Shown here: positions 43,340-53,514 of the stretch, one piece after another
Layout: the number at the start of each line of letters is the position of its first letter
Numbering within the stretch: position 1 is the first letter of the stretch
Origin: Acanthosepion lycidas
Lineage: Eukaryota; Mollusca; Cephalopoda; Sepiida; Sepiidae
Assembly: GCA_963932145.1 (NCBI GenBank)
Contig: OZ010587.1
Coordinates: 106,054,939 to 106,118,938, forward strand
Direction: 5' to 3'
DNA: 64,000 nucleotides
Program-made: the position numbers and the translations under genes
The notes under the pieces: model-generated
Seen by the model: only the letters and a program-made list of their open reading frames with translations
What the model was told of the DNA's origin: nothing
Databases searched by the model: none

Positions 43340-43733
43340 TTAACGCAGCAAGCAAATTACAAATTAGAAATGTCAAAATCACACAAGTGCAGGAGTTTAA
43401 ATATCTGGGAAGTGTCTTAACGGAGGACAGAAAGTGTGACACAGAAATCTGAAGGCACATTGGGATGGCGAAAGATGTCTTCCAAAAGCTAAGCAAAGTA
43501 TTAAGAAACAGAAAGATTTCATTAGATGCCCAAGAAAGAGTACTGAACTGTTATGTAATAAGAATCCTCCTCTAGGAAAGTGAATGCTGGCAAATTAAGA
43601 AGAGACTTGCAGAAACAGAAATGTGGTTCTATAAAAGGATGCTGAGAATAACCTGGGATAAACATGTGAGCAACGAGGAAGTTTTAGAAACAATGAAAAC
43701 AAAAAGGAAACTTATACTTATCAGGAAGAGAGA
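43340..43733 (+). pseudogene. RTE-like LINE fragment
   Basis: Plus-strand pieces are KYLGSVLTEDRKCDTEI, a stop, RHIGMAKDVFQKLSKVLRNR, KISLDAQERVLNCYVIR, then the open frame MWFYKRMLRITWDKHVSNEE (43,621-) and KTKRKLILIRKR. It stops at 43,733 where the 107-bp satellite begins. Confidence 0.85.
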
Positions 43734-44262
43734 TGAGGTATTATGTACACTATTTACGTTATTTGGACTATTGTCCTCATCTTTGTCGCCATATTTATTA
43801 CAACGTTTCGGCCTTTCAGTATCTGTCTATATTTCTGAGATGAGGTATTACGTACACTATTTACATTATTCGGACTATTGTCCTCATCTTTGTCGCCATA
43901 TGTATTACAACGTTTCGGCCTTTCAGTATCTGTCTATGTTTCTGATATGAGGTATTATGTAAACTATTTACATTATCGGACTATTGTCCTCATCTTTGTT
44001 GCCATATTTATTACGTTTCGATCGTTCAGTATCTGTCTATATTTATGTGATGAAATATTATGTACACTATTTACATTATTCGGACTATTGTCCTCATCTT
44101 TGCGCCATATTTATTACAACGTTTTGGCCATTCAGTATCTGTCTATATTTCTGAGATGAGGTATTATGTACACTATTTACATTTTTCGGACTATTGTCCT
44201 CATCTTTGTCGCCATATTTATTACAACGTGTCGGCCCTTCAGTATCTGTCTGCATTTCTGAG
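43733..44262 (+). repeat. 107-bp satellite array between two RTE fragments
   Basis: Five units with the usual motifs. The left junction is GGAAGAGAGATGAGG and the right one is CATTTCTGAGAAGATAG. The flanking LINE pieces do not form one continuous gene (the second starts further upstream in the protein), so the array separates two insertions or lies in a rearranged one. Confidence 0.9.
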
Positions 44263-44945
44263 AAGATAGTAAAGGAAAGCAAGAAGAAAGGACTAAACAT
44301 TAATTGCAAGAAGCGAGAATGCATAGTTGTTAGCAAGAGTAAGACCACAACATGCAAATTACAGATTGGAGATACTAAAGTCAAACAATTTAAATATCTG
44401 GGAAATGCCTTAACAGAGGCCAGAATGTGTGACAATGAAATGTGAAAGGCACATTGGGATAGTGAAAGATGCCTTACAAAAGCTTAGCAACGTATTAAGA
44501 AACAGATTTCATTAGAAACAACGGAATGCATGATGAATGTTATGTAATATCACTCCTCCTGTATGGCAGTGAATTCTGGCCAATCTCCCCACAGATAAAG
44601 AATAGACTTGAAGCAACAGAAATATAGTTCTACAGAAGGATGCCGAGAATACCAATGCAAAAATATATGAGCCACGACAAAATTTGAGAGAAAATGGAAA
44701 CAAAAAGGAAACTTTTATTAACATCAGACGGTGACAGTTAATATTTCCAGTTCACATATTGGGGAAAGATCTTGGAAAATTTAATACTCACAGGACGTAT
44801 TAAAGGCAAGAGGGACACAAGAAAACAACGTATAACTTACCTAGCGAGCTTAAATAAATGGATGGCGGGACAATGTTTAGGAGAGCTAACGAACAGGCAA
44901 AATTTATTAAGGGCTACAAAGGACATCAAATTGTTGATAGTCTTA
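44263..44945 (+). pseudogene. RTE-like LINE fragment
   Basis: Starts in the palm/thumb region with KIVKESKKKGLNINCKKREC then IVVSKSKTTTCKLQIGDTKV and KQFKYLGNALTEARMCDNEM. It continues through heavily shifted sequence to LENLILTGRIKGKRDTRKQR, ITYLASLNKWMAGQCLGEL and LLRATKD. Many frameshifts and stops. Confidence 0.85.
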
Positions 44946-45396
44946 CTTTTTAAATTGGTTTACTTATAAAATAATGAGCAAGAATATATTTATGTAGTTA
45001 ATAACTTGTAATTTTCTATCACTATCTTTCCTATCAAAAAATAGGGTTTTAATCAGATTTTACAAAATAAAATCCTTCGTTTTGTGATTTTTATTTGCCC
45101 TATAAAAATCTGAAAGATCACCCAGGACAATTGTGGAGAATTACCTCGGAGGTCAAAGAGGGCTAGAGTAACGTAGCCTAAATGTGCCTATAGGACGAGT
45201 GAATTGCTAGCGAGGCAAACCGTCCAAGCATCGGCACTGGACTAATGAGCCGCATGTGTCACTGAGTCAGATTGAGGCTGGCAGTCTGCTTAATATGCAA
45301 ATTCTCTGGCTTGTCAAGAATGTATAAAAATGGCGAGTGTTTGTTGAGACGTGAGAAGACTTTTGCGCTAATGTATAGACCTTTATCTATAAAATT

Positions 45397-45428
<32 letters not shown>

Positions 45429-45528
45429 TTCAACACTTGATAAGACACCAGAAGTGTTGAAAGAAAATTGCTATCTTTGTAGTGATTTTATAACATATTT
45501 ATATTATAATTTTCGAATAAATAATTGT
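44946..45528. other. Unassigned
   Basis: No gene recognised. A (TA)n/(GA)n run lies at about 45,398-45,428. Confidence 0.4.
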
Positions 45529-45610
45529 ATTAGGTTGGTGCAAAAATAATGTCGTTTTCTCACATATGTTACTATGCGAGAAAACGACATTATTTTTGCA
45601 CCAACCTAAT
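45529..45610. mobile_element. Mariner palindromic MITE, copy 3
   Basis: The same ends as the other four copies. It is 82 bp, with AATGTCGTTTTCTC and its complement and a short ATATGTTACTATG loop. Flanked by TA. Confidence 0.9.
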
Positions 45611-45700
45611 ATTTTCTCTACTCTGTATTGAACACTCTTTTAAGAACAGTATTTGTTGCTTATTGGAATTTATTCCTATACTTGTATATACATGTATATA

Positions 45701-45757
<57 letters not shown>

Positions 45758-45765
45758 AAATTATA

Positions 45766-46244
45766 CTAATTAAATTTTTAAATATGGGGTGTGTTTTGTA
45801 AGTTCTCTGAGAGTACGCGGTATTATGGTAACTGGAGAAATGAAAGATGATGGATGAGTTCTTACGGTTGTATGTTTCAAATTGTAACGATTGAATAAGT
45901 CGTATATCTGATTAGCTAGATATAAGATAGTAAGTTACGACCATTCTCGACTCATTCCGCCCTTCTGGGCCTTGTGCCACAATTGTATTTTAAATGCAAT
46001 AAATCTAGAAGTTTTTCGCGCTCAACGCAAGTCACATCGGTGCATACTGAACCAGAATCCTTTGCGATTGTGTTTCCAGTGTCTATGCTACAGAATACCA
46101 GATTTCCTGTCACATTGCAATCGTTACAATCTGAACATCTACCACAAGAAGTCAACCATCATCTTTGATTTCTCCATTTACCATAATACCGCATACACAC
46201 AGGGTACTTACAAAACGCACCCCATATTTAAAAATTTAATTAGC
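45766..46244. mobile_element. DNA transposon derivative with about 85-bp inverted repeats
   Basis: The left arm reads AATTTTTAAATATGGGGTGT, then TTTTGTAAGTTC, ACGCGGTATTATGGTAACTG and GAGAAATGAAAGATGATG. The right arm is its inverted copy from CATCTTTGATTTCTCC to CACCCCATATTTAAAAATT. The middle has a minus-strand frame (45,952-46,155) rich in cysteine (SCGRCSDCNDCNVTGNLVFC), perhaps the end of a transposase. About 480 bp in total. Superfamily not determined. Confidence 0.75.
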
Positions 46245-46252
46245 ATAATTTT

Positions 46253-46291
<39 letters not shown>

Positions 46292-46380
46292 AACAATAAA
46301 AATTAAAAAATTAAAATTCTCAGACACACTGGGTTGTAGATTAATATTCTTTCGTTTTTTTTTTATTATTCCATTTAGAT

Positions 46381-46421
46381 TCCTCGACTAGTTTCGACCG
46401 AAATGGCCATCATCGGGAGGA
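46381..46421 (-). ncRNA. Hammerhead-like ribozyme, near-complete
   Basis: Minus strand. Stem I is UCCUC (46,417-46,421) with GAGGA (46,381-46,385), 5 bp. The core is CCGAUGA (46,410-46,416; U4 replaced by C). One extra U is at 46,409. Stem II is GGCC / GGUC with loop AUUUC. GAA is at 46,393-46,395. Stem III is the self-complementary ACUAGU (46,387-46,392), and C17 is at 46,386, giving a GUC triplet. The extra U before stem II and the core change make activity doubtful, but the layout is too complete to be casual. Confidence 0.5.
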
Positions 46422-46499
46422 GAAATATTTCTGCTTGCTGCTAGCACTAAACTACAGAAATGAATGTCTTAATGGAGAAAATGAACTTTTGTCTGTAGT

Positions 46500-47100
46500 T
46501 TTCATTTGTTTTTTTTATTTTTTTTATCTTTTTAACATGAATCTTTTAACATTCCTTGTGTTGGTCAAACAGTCTCTTTTAAGTTGTTATTTGAGATAAG
46601 AGCTGGATGCTGCTATGAATTCTCTGGTCAGTTTGACAGTTTTATTGGACTTGGTGAGGGGTTGTGTCTCTGTTTAGTGTTTGTGTGTGTGTGTGTTATT
46701 TGGTTCTTAGGGAGTGAGTGAGTATGATATGTGTAAGCGTGTGTATTGCTGTGGGTGTGTGTTATCATTTGGCTCATTAGGGAGTGAGTGCGTATGATGT
46801 GTGTATGTGTGTATGTGTGTAATATATATATACATATACGTATACGTGTATGTATGTGAGATTATGTTTATATATGGATATATATATATATGTATATGGG
46901 TATATATATGCATGTATATGTTTGTCTGTGTTTCTTTCTGTAGTGAAGAACGTGTGTACATATATAACTGTATGTATTTTTTATTTTCTTTCACATTTTC
47001 TTATATTTTTGTACTCGTGTATGTGCACTAGTGCGTATATAGGTATATATGAAATATTTATATATATTTGTGTGTTTGGCGTTTTCTTTTATATATATAT
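46500..47100. other. (GT)n- and (TA)n-rich sequence without a gene
   Basis: Interrupted GT/TA-rich low-complexity DNA. Frames through it (46,707-47,191) are simple-repeat translation. Confidence 0.7.
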
Positions 47101-47192
47101 ATTAGGTTGGTGCAAAAATAATGACGTAATAATGTCGTTTTTTAACGTCAAAAAACGACATTATTACGTCATTATTTTTGCACCAACCTAAT
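47101..47192. mobile_element. Mariner palindromic MITE, copy 4
   Basis: 92 bp, with AATGACGTAATAATGTCG and its exact complement around TTTTTTAACG. Inserted in TATATA. Confidence 0.92.
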
Positions 47193-47273
47193 ATATATAT
47201 ACATACATATAAAGAAAAATATACGGAAAAGACAAACAAAAATCCTTATATGCAATTATGCTGTTTTAATGTT

Positions 47274-47325
47274 AATATGTCAACGTCGGACGTTTCGGTC
47301 TAATAAACCATCTTCAGGACATATT
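47274..47325 (-). ncRNA. Hammerhead-like ribozyme in the left palindrome arm
   Basis: Stem I is AAUAUGUC (47,318-47,325) with GACAUAUU (47,274-47,281), a perfect 8 bp flush with the core and the cleavage site. The core is CUGAAGA (47,311-47,317), which fits CUGANGA. One extra U is at 47,310. Stem II is GGU / ACC or longer with G.U. GAAA follows. Stem III is ACG / CGU with loop UCCGA. U17 is at 47,282. The extra U before stem II is the only deviation from consensus. Confidence 0.55.
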
Positions 47326-47618
47326 CATAAAATATAATTAACATTATCAATTCAACATGACAAAGACGATGGACATAAGAACAAGACTTATCCAAACAGA
47401 TAAATGAAAGTTTTATATGATCAGCGTTCCGTTTAAACACGGTCACGTTGTCAAATTTAGGACTACGTTTTCACAGCGTCGCCCACGTGACGACAACGTG
47501 ACCATGTTTAAACGGAACGCTGATCATATAAAACTTTCAGTGATCTGTTTGAATAAGTCTTGTTCTTATGTCCATCGTCTTTGTCATGTTGAATTGATAA
47601 TGTTAATTATATTTTATG

Positions 47619-47670
47619 AATATGTCCTGAAGATGGTTTATTAGACCGAAACGTCCGACGTTGACATATT
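47619..47670 (+). ncRNA. Hammerhead-like ribozyme in the right palindrome arm
   Basis: Identical to the left-arm module but on the plus strand. Stem I is 47,619-47,626 with 47,663-47,670, the core is 47,627-47,633, the extra T is at 47,634, stem II is 47,635-47,647, GAAA starts at 47,648, stem III is 47,651-47,661, and U17 is at 47,662. The two modules face outward from the palindrome centre. Confidence 0.55.
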
Positions 47671-47764
47671 AACATTAAAACAGCATAATTGCATATAAGG
47701 ATTTTTGTTTGTTTTTTCCGTATATTTTTCTTCATACTGTCGGATCTGTATCCATATATTTGCT

Positions 47765-47768
<4 letters not shown>

Positions 47769-47828
<60 letters not shown>
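47769..47828. repeat. (TA)n tract
   Basis: Uninterrupted TA. The mariner derivative lies at its right end. Confidence 0.95.
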
Positions 47829-47831
<3 letters not shown>

Positions 47832-48178
47832 TGTTCATAAAGTTCGTGTGCACTTTAAAAAATTTGTAATTACGATAGAAATAATTTCTAAAAAGGATTA
47901 GAAAGAAGTCAATCTATATTTTTTTAAGGTTTTATAGAAATTTTATTTAAGTTTCCAAATGTCCTCCATCATTAGCAATACAAAGGGTAATACGATTTTG
48001 CAGTTCACGGAAAACATTTGCCAACTAATTTACAGTAATGCCTAAAATCACATTATTTATTTTAGCTATACTTAAAACTAGGTACATTAAACTTTATAAC
48101 ATTTTTTACAGATTGTTTCTATCGCAAATAAGTTATAAATTTTTTAAAGTGCACACGAACGTTATGGACAGCCTGTCT
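47829..48178 (-). mobile_element. Mariner/IS630-type non-autonomous element, copy 2
   Basis: Inverted copy of the 33.56-33.92 kb element. It shares GTTCATAAAGTTCGTGTGCA, ATTACGATAGAAATAATTTC, TTCCAAATGTCCTCCATCAT and CCTAAAATCACATTA on the complementary strand. The end GTGCACACGAACGTTATGGA then CAGCCTG is the left end of copy 1. The minus strand keeps the same transposase C-terminal phrase with changes. Confidence 0.85.
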
Positions 48179-48950
48179 ATAAGACTATTAAGTATTAAAG
48201 AATTTAATTTTTATAAAATAGGATGTTTGAAAGCTCCACAATATTAGTACTGTAACAATGCCCCACATTAGTAAGGTTGGGTCGACACGAAGCAATATTT
48301 ATAAAGCCTTTGTTGAAGAATAAATTTAATTTCAATTATGTGAACAAAAGATATGCATATTTACATTGTGTTATGATCAGTACGTTTTTATAGAAATTTT
48401 TAGCACTGGACAGAAGGAAACTACAATGGCAAAATCTATTTGTCTATTGTATTTCCTTGATAAAATCGATTTTACAAATATGTTGATTGATCGATTAACC
48501 CCTGGTAGCACTTTGTAGAAACCAACCTGATCGAGAGTCAAAGTGAGGCAATACTAAATCGAATTATATAGAGGAAGGTGTGGCTTTCGTTTTCAATTGC
48601 AATATTTGCTTAAGATTTTGCTGCCGGTCAAGTCTTCGTTCAGCAAAATAGAAGTCTCGCTTTACATGAATTACAAATGGTTGCAATCGAAACCAGATGG
48701 CTCCCTTTACAATATGGCTTCTGCTCACACAATGACGGCGTCTATTTCATAGTTGCTTTTATGTCTCACTTGAAAGCCAAAAGCGTATAGTTTTATACCG
48801 GCCGGACGCTGGCCTCTTAGGCAAGAATTGTACATTCACATCACGGACTCACAAGAAATCCTATTTGCATTTTCTCGTATGTTCGATAATTTCTGATTAG
48901 GTAACCCTTCTTATTGCAAAAGAAGGTTTTTATTTCGGGCAGGGGTGGGG
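48179..48950. other. Unassigned sequence
   Basis: No frame above 70 codons and no repeat shared with the rest of the window. Confidence 0.4.
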
Positions 48951-48954
48951 GATA

Positions 48955-49018
48955 ATAAGTATTCCTTCCGATATGAGTTTAGCCTTTTGCCACATATACT
49001 TGTGTGGGATCTGTTCAA
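48955..49018 (+). repeat. End-piece of the GC-rich dispersed domain
   Basis: TTTAGCCTTTTGCCACATAT followed by CTTGTGTGGGATC corresponds to the CCGGCCTTGTGCCACAT - CTCGTGGG end of the copies at 10.8 and 25.1 kb. Confidence 0.45.
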
Positions 49019-49121
49019 TTCACGACAGCAACCTTGTAAGGAAATTATGATTATAGACATGGGACAATTTTATTTTCTATTATATGTTTGTTTTGATATT
49101 TAGTAACGCACACACTCCCAT

Positions 49122-49129
<8 letters not shown>

Positions 49130-49214
<85 letters not shown>

Positions 49215-49255
49215 CAGAGAGAGAGAGAGATAGAGATATAGATAGATAGATAGAT
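49130..49255. repeat. (TA)n then (GA)n and (GATA)n tracts
   Basis: TA to about 49,168, GA to about 49,232, then GATA units. Confidence 0.95.
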
Positions 49256-49384
49256 ACCGGGTGTAACAGCAAAATTGTCTAAGTCGTACTACACCAAAAT
49301 TTTTTCAATTAAGCTTTGAACATTTGCATCTTAGAAATGATTAAAGATATCTTACTGGAATTTTCCGAGGTTTTTATAACACTA

Positions 49385-49640
49385 TTGGACTCTACTTTGA
49401 ACAGTAAGAATGTATAGTTGAAATAATGATCCCTTCTTCCTGTTGTGACCTCCTGATCGAGTTTTCCTCTCTACAGTTTCCTTCTGAAAACTTATTCACC
49501 ATTGTCTTGATGGTTTTTGAATGGACTTTGAAGATGGAAGCCAAAGTATGAATGTTTATACCATAACTTAAATCCTGAATTATCTTTTTCCTCTCACCAT
49601 TGCTCAGTTGAGAAGACGTAGTGATACTGACATAAAACGA
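49385..49640 (-). pseudogene. Tc1/mariner-type HTH fragment
   Basis: The minus strand reads SSQLSNGERKKIIQDLSYGI then NIHTLASIFKVHSKTIKTMV and NKFSEGNCREENSIRRSQQE. This is homologous to 6.6 and 8.2 kb and extends further than either. No catalytic domain follows. Confidence 0.65.
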
Positions 49641-49725
49641 TTTTAATCTGTTCTATTTCTAATTAAACAGCATAATGGGTTTTTCAGTGATTCTTACGAC
49701 AGACGGTGTCAACATATATAAAAAA

Positions 49726-49729
<4 letters not shown>

Positions 49730-49771
<42 letters not shown>

Positions 49772-49817
49772 TTTATATATATATATATATATTCATTTAT
49801 ATATATATATATATATT
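49730..49817. repeat. (TA)n tracts
   Basis: Three TA runs separated by TTCATT. Confidence 0.95.
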
Positions 49818-49912
49818 TATTAGGTTGGTGCAAAAATGATGACGTTTTTTTGACGTATTTTTTAACGTCAAAAAACGACATTATTACGTCATTATTTTTG
49901 CACCAACCTAAT
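49818..49912. mobile_element. Mariner palindromic MITE, copy 5
   Basis: TTAGGTTGGTGCAAAAATGA start and matching end. The left interior has a small deletion (TGACGTTTTTTTGACG) compared with the right arm. Confidence 0.9.
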
Positions 49913-50009
49913 ATATATATCTAATGAGATGGACAAAGTCCGACAATAATTTTAAGACATTTTATGTTTATACATTCTTTTTTTTATAGATACAAATATT
50001 TAGGCGAAT

Positions 50010-50076
50010 GCTTTGTTTATAATAAACAGTATTAACAACATTTACCGGCCTGAATGTCTGAGAAATTGTATTATAT
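50010..50076 (-). repeat. SINE B 3' portion
   Basis: The minus strand reads CATTCAGGCCGGTAAATGTT, then GTTAATACTGTTTATTATAA, as in the 63.58-63.65 kb copy. Confidence 0.8.
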
Positions 50077-50084
50077 ACGACATA

Positions 50085-50188
50085 TCTGTCTATATTTCTG
50101 AGATGAAGTATTATGTAGACTATTTACATTATTCGGACTATTGTCCTCATCTTTGTCGCCATATTTATCACAACGTTTCGGCTGACAT
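50085..50188 (+). repeat. Single 107-bp satellite unit
   Basis: CTGTCTATATTTCTGAGATG to ACAACGTTTCGGC, a lone monomer immediately after SINE B. Confidence 0.9.
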
Positions 50189-50600
50189 TCATCCACAACA
50201 AATAAGCAAACATTTGAAGGCAATTCAATTGGAAGAACTCAAGGAGAAACAACGTAGTTATAGATTTCAACAAACAACGTGAATTTATATACATTTGACA
50301 TACACAAAGCGAATTTATGATTGCTTGTTAAATGTGGCAAGTGAGATAAATTTGTAAGGAGTGACCATGCAGAGATTTAGTGTATGAAAGCTTGTAGTTT
50401 AAGTTTGCCTATGAAATTAAAACAATTTGAATTCTGCAAGGTGAAATGTCACTTGTGTGAGTTCAATTACTAATGTGTATGTGTGCGACAATTGTAAATA
50501 TTGTTTAAAGTCATAGGGAGTTATGTGCCTTTGACTGGTATGATGTAAGTTGATTAAATACAATTACTACTTCGATAGTGATAATGTCACTTTTTCTAGT
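50189..50600. other. Unassigned
   Basis: No recognised feature. Confidence 0.4.
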
Positions 50601-50653
50601 AAATTGTAAGTTGGGTAAATTCGCGCGGCAAGACTTTCTGAGTTGTGTTGAGC

Positions 50654-50712
<59 letters not shown>

Positions 50713-51645
50713 TGGCGGTTTTTGAGTCTGTGTGTTGGTGTGCGTGGAGTTTGTTGGCATCTCTCAAAGACATAGTTACTGACTGGTATGCTGAGGTTGG
50801 CACGTATCCCCACTCAATGCAACCGATGTTGTCCAAGGGAAAGGTAGAGACCAATACAGCTTGGAAGGAGTTGCCAGAATTAAATTAAACATAACATCGG
50901 ACTCTCATATGGACTCCAGCTCTAAATTTGTCCTCAGGGCTTACTTTCGAAGCCTTTCACATGATTGGTATGGTCGCAAGGCAGCAGGGTTAGTCAATTG
51001 TAATTTAAGTATCTTCGCGCGGCAATATCTGCGTGGGTTGCGCTGAGTTGCTGAGAGAGAGTGGTGGTTGCTGAGTCAGTATGTCGGCGCGCATGGTGGT
51101 TGTTGAGTCAGTGTGTTGGCTCGCGTGGAGTTTGTTGGCATCTTTCGCAACTTAGTTACTGACTGCTTGAAACAAGTCAAGCGATTCTCTTTATAGCCTA
51201 TTTGGGTTTCAAACCGGCTCCAGATAGGTGAGCGGGAAAACAGCTTTATCACAACTTGCTACATTTTTTGGGTCCTTTTAACCAATGAGAAGTCAAGTTT
51301 GAAAAAGTGAAATGATGATTGGTTAAAGTTGGTTTAGGCAAAAAAGTGCATTTTCCCTCAGGGTTGACAGGCAAATATGGGGGATTCCATATCCTCTCCA
51401 GATCGCAAGCCTGCGCAGGGTTTTATGAAAGAGCAGCGGTTGTCTGTGCAGCACGTATCCCCACTCAACGCAACCAATGTTGTTCAAAGGAAAGGTAGAG
51501 ACCAATACAGCTTGGAAGGAGTTGCCAGAATTAAATTAAACATAACATCGGACTCTCATATGGACTCCAGCTCTAAATTTGTCCTCAGGGTTTACTTTCG
51601 AAACCTTTCACATGATGGGATATGGTCGCAAGGCAGCAAGGCTTT
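50600..51645 (+). repeat. Two-copy tandem duplication containing (GA)n
   Basis: A segment with TTCGCGCGGCAA and TTGAGCTGCTGAGAGAGAG recurs at about 50,618 and 51,014. A 180-bp segment with AAAGGTAGAGACCAATACAG, GGAGTTGCCAGAATTAAATT and ACTCTCATATGGACTCCAGC recurs at 50,808-50,990 and 51,460-51,640. The second copy leads directly into the LINE tail. Confidence 0.9.
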
Positions 51646-51649
51646 AAAA

Positions 51650-51870
51650 TACCACGTACCCACGCATGAATCATCCATATTCTATTCGTATTCCATCAGT
51701 AAGAAGTAAGTTCGACTTGGACAGCTTCTTCTCAAAAACTGCTGCTTTGTGGAACAGACTCCGGATAGGATATTTTTTCCCAATCATTCCAATCTTGTTT
51801 TCTTCAAGTCCTATGATCTTGCTTTTTCTAGATTGGATAGTTACTAGTGCTTGTTTTTCTTGAACATTAG
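51650..51870 (+). pseudogene. LINE C-terminal tail
   Basis: An open frame reads MNHPYSIRIPSVRSKFDLDS then FFSKTAALWNRLRIGYFF. This matches the H-Y-I-IP--RS----FF-RTA-LWN-L segment near the end of CR1/Jockey-type ORF2. The upstream duplicated 180-bp segment may be the preceding part of the same element. Confidence 0.65.
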
Positions 51871-52380
51871 TATATTAAAAACCGCATTGTATTTAACTCC
51901 AGTGCAAGCATCAAAGCATACATTTCTTTTCAAAGTTCTTGTTTGATTGTAACAAAAGAAATGACTAAACCCATAACAGATTGAAAGTCAATAGCAAAAG
52001 CAGACATTCTGGAGAAAATTCCATCAACCCAGACACCGTAAACCGTGCATAAATTTAACAGTCAAAGAATACAAAAAGTTATCGATTTAATGTTTAGCCA
52101 TTTGGCGCTAAATTAATAATTTATCAAATATTACGAAACGGAGCCATGAGATTTATGAAAGCAAATTACAGGAAGACTACAATAAAAATTGGCTGGAAAT
52201 GATAGTTCACGTAATTGGTTGAGAAAGGAGAAATTCTTTGATCCAATGTGAAAAATGCTGAAGACGGTCGAGTTCTAAATTTCATTCTGCAATTCCTTTT
52301 GTTGCAAGCTGCAGATAGTCCTGTTATAGAGGTGAAAAAAACAAAAACAAAAAAAACGAAAAAAAACGGAGCAATTTCAA
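51871..52380. other. Unassigned
   Basis: AT-rich with an A-run at 52,335-52,370. No feature recognised. Confidence 0.4.
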
Positions 52381-52474
52381 AACATTATTTCTAATCTATC
52401 TATCTTAGTCTCTTTATATCCATCAATCTTTCCATCTATCTATTTTAATAATATTTTTATTTTAAAATATTTTA

Positions 52475-52545
52475 CATTGTTACATAAAAATTTCTAGGTT
52501 TCAGAGCTTAAAATTGTTTCGTCATCAGGCGACGTTAGATGAAAA
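52475..52545 (-). repeat. Hammerhead-like repeat related to the 33 kb foldback
   Basis: The minus strand has CGTCGCCTGATGACGAAACA, with the consensus core CUGAUGA at 52,522-52,528, then a diverged stem II, GAAACC, AAATTTTTATGTA and ACAATG. It aligns with CATCGC-CTGATGA-T-GGAAC...GAAACATG...TTTTTGTGTA-GCGATG from 33.1/33.4 kb. Stem I no longer pairs. Confidence 0.5.
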
Positions 52546-52694
52546 TGATTTACTTATGAAAACTAAAAAGCAATATGGGGGCTTATTTAAAAGTTAAAAA
52601 AATATTTTGCTCTATTATATATCGAGCTCTTTTTGAAAAAGGAAATGCTAAAGAACTTTGGAATTCTTAATCTTATTGTTCTTACTCTTTATCT

Positions 52695-52865
52695 ATCTAT
52701 CTATTTGGGTGTATGACCCAATGGATATAACCTTCGTTTTTCAATCTTGAAACCCATTTTCGAATCTCACCTTGGTTGATTTGCCAGTAAGGTGATTTCT
52801 TGAACGCATAGACCTGGGGAGCGGAAGTAATGTTGGAAATGACCTGAAAACCATACCAACGTTTG
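52695..52865 (+). repeat. tRNA-derived SINE, separate family
   Basis: GTGTATGACCCAATGGATAT is a tRNA-like A-box region, and CATTTTCGAATCTCACC resembles a B box. Only one copy is seen in the window. Confidence 0.45.
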
Positions 52866-52967
52866 ACCTATAGTTGGGTTGCTATATATACCTACCTTTT
52901 CATTTCTCCACTAGATACGATAACCCTCACATGACAACGCGTACTTAACACAGGCACGTCGACGCCT

Positions 52968-53243
52968 TTATTTAAATATACGTTTATATTTATGAAAATA
53001 TACAGTGCAATGTTGCTGGTGTGATTTCACGCCTTGGCTGGTTGGAAATATTTGAAATGCTTTCAGTAATGATTTCACCGCGACAAAGGACACTGCGTTC
53101 TTGACTCTTATCGGGAACCCAATATAATTCATTTCGACTAATTCAATTTCGATTCCGTGTTGGGGGTTACGAGAAACTGGACGATGAAGAATCAGAACGG
53201 AATGGGTAGATCTGTTCAAGTTATTTGAAATTGAAATTACCAT
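52968..53243 (-). other. Unassigned 91-codon open frame
   Basis: Starts MVISISNNLNRSTHSVLILH and ends YFHKYKRIFK. It is non-repetitive with balanced codons and no recognised motif. It could be an exon, but there is no supporting neighbour. Confidence 0.2.
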
Positions 53244-53514
53244 CGGAATCTTTGCATCTCACCATGTTTTGAGTTCATTTTTGTTCTCGTGTCGCCATTA
53301 ACAAAATATTTGGCGGCAAATTGAAGAATTATAAACCCGAAATTTTTTTTTTTAGTGGCTGTGATCAAAACGAAAAATCGATATTCTGTTCGACTGAGGA
53401 CGAACATTAAAAGAAGCTCCTCTGAATATTTTCGGTAAGAAAGTATTAACAAAAAAGAAAAAAAACAAAACAAAAAACAAAACAAAACATTAAATAGAGA
53501 AATCTCTTTGCAGT

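Larger units (their letters stand above)
47212..47732. repeat. 520-bp palindrome (arms about 240 bp, spacer about 40 bp)
   Basis: The left arm from AAAGAAAAATATACGGAAAA to AACACGGTCACGTTGTC is matched by the right arm from GACAACGTGACCATGTTTAA to CCGTATATTTTTCTT. Mismatches are few, which suggests a recent origin or gene conversion. Each arm contains one hammerhead-like module. Confidence 0.95.

Noticed and set aside
46707-47191. Coding frames in the GT-rich region
   Set aside because: They are translations of interrupted GT and TA repeats.
52968-53243. Host exon
   Set aside because: No splice signal, domain or neighbour supports it. Listed only as an unassigned frame, as are those at 37.4 and 39.7 kb.
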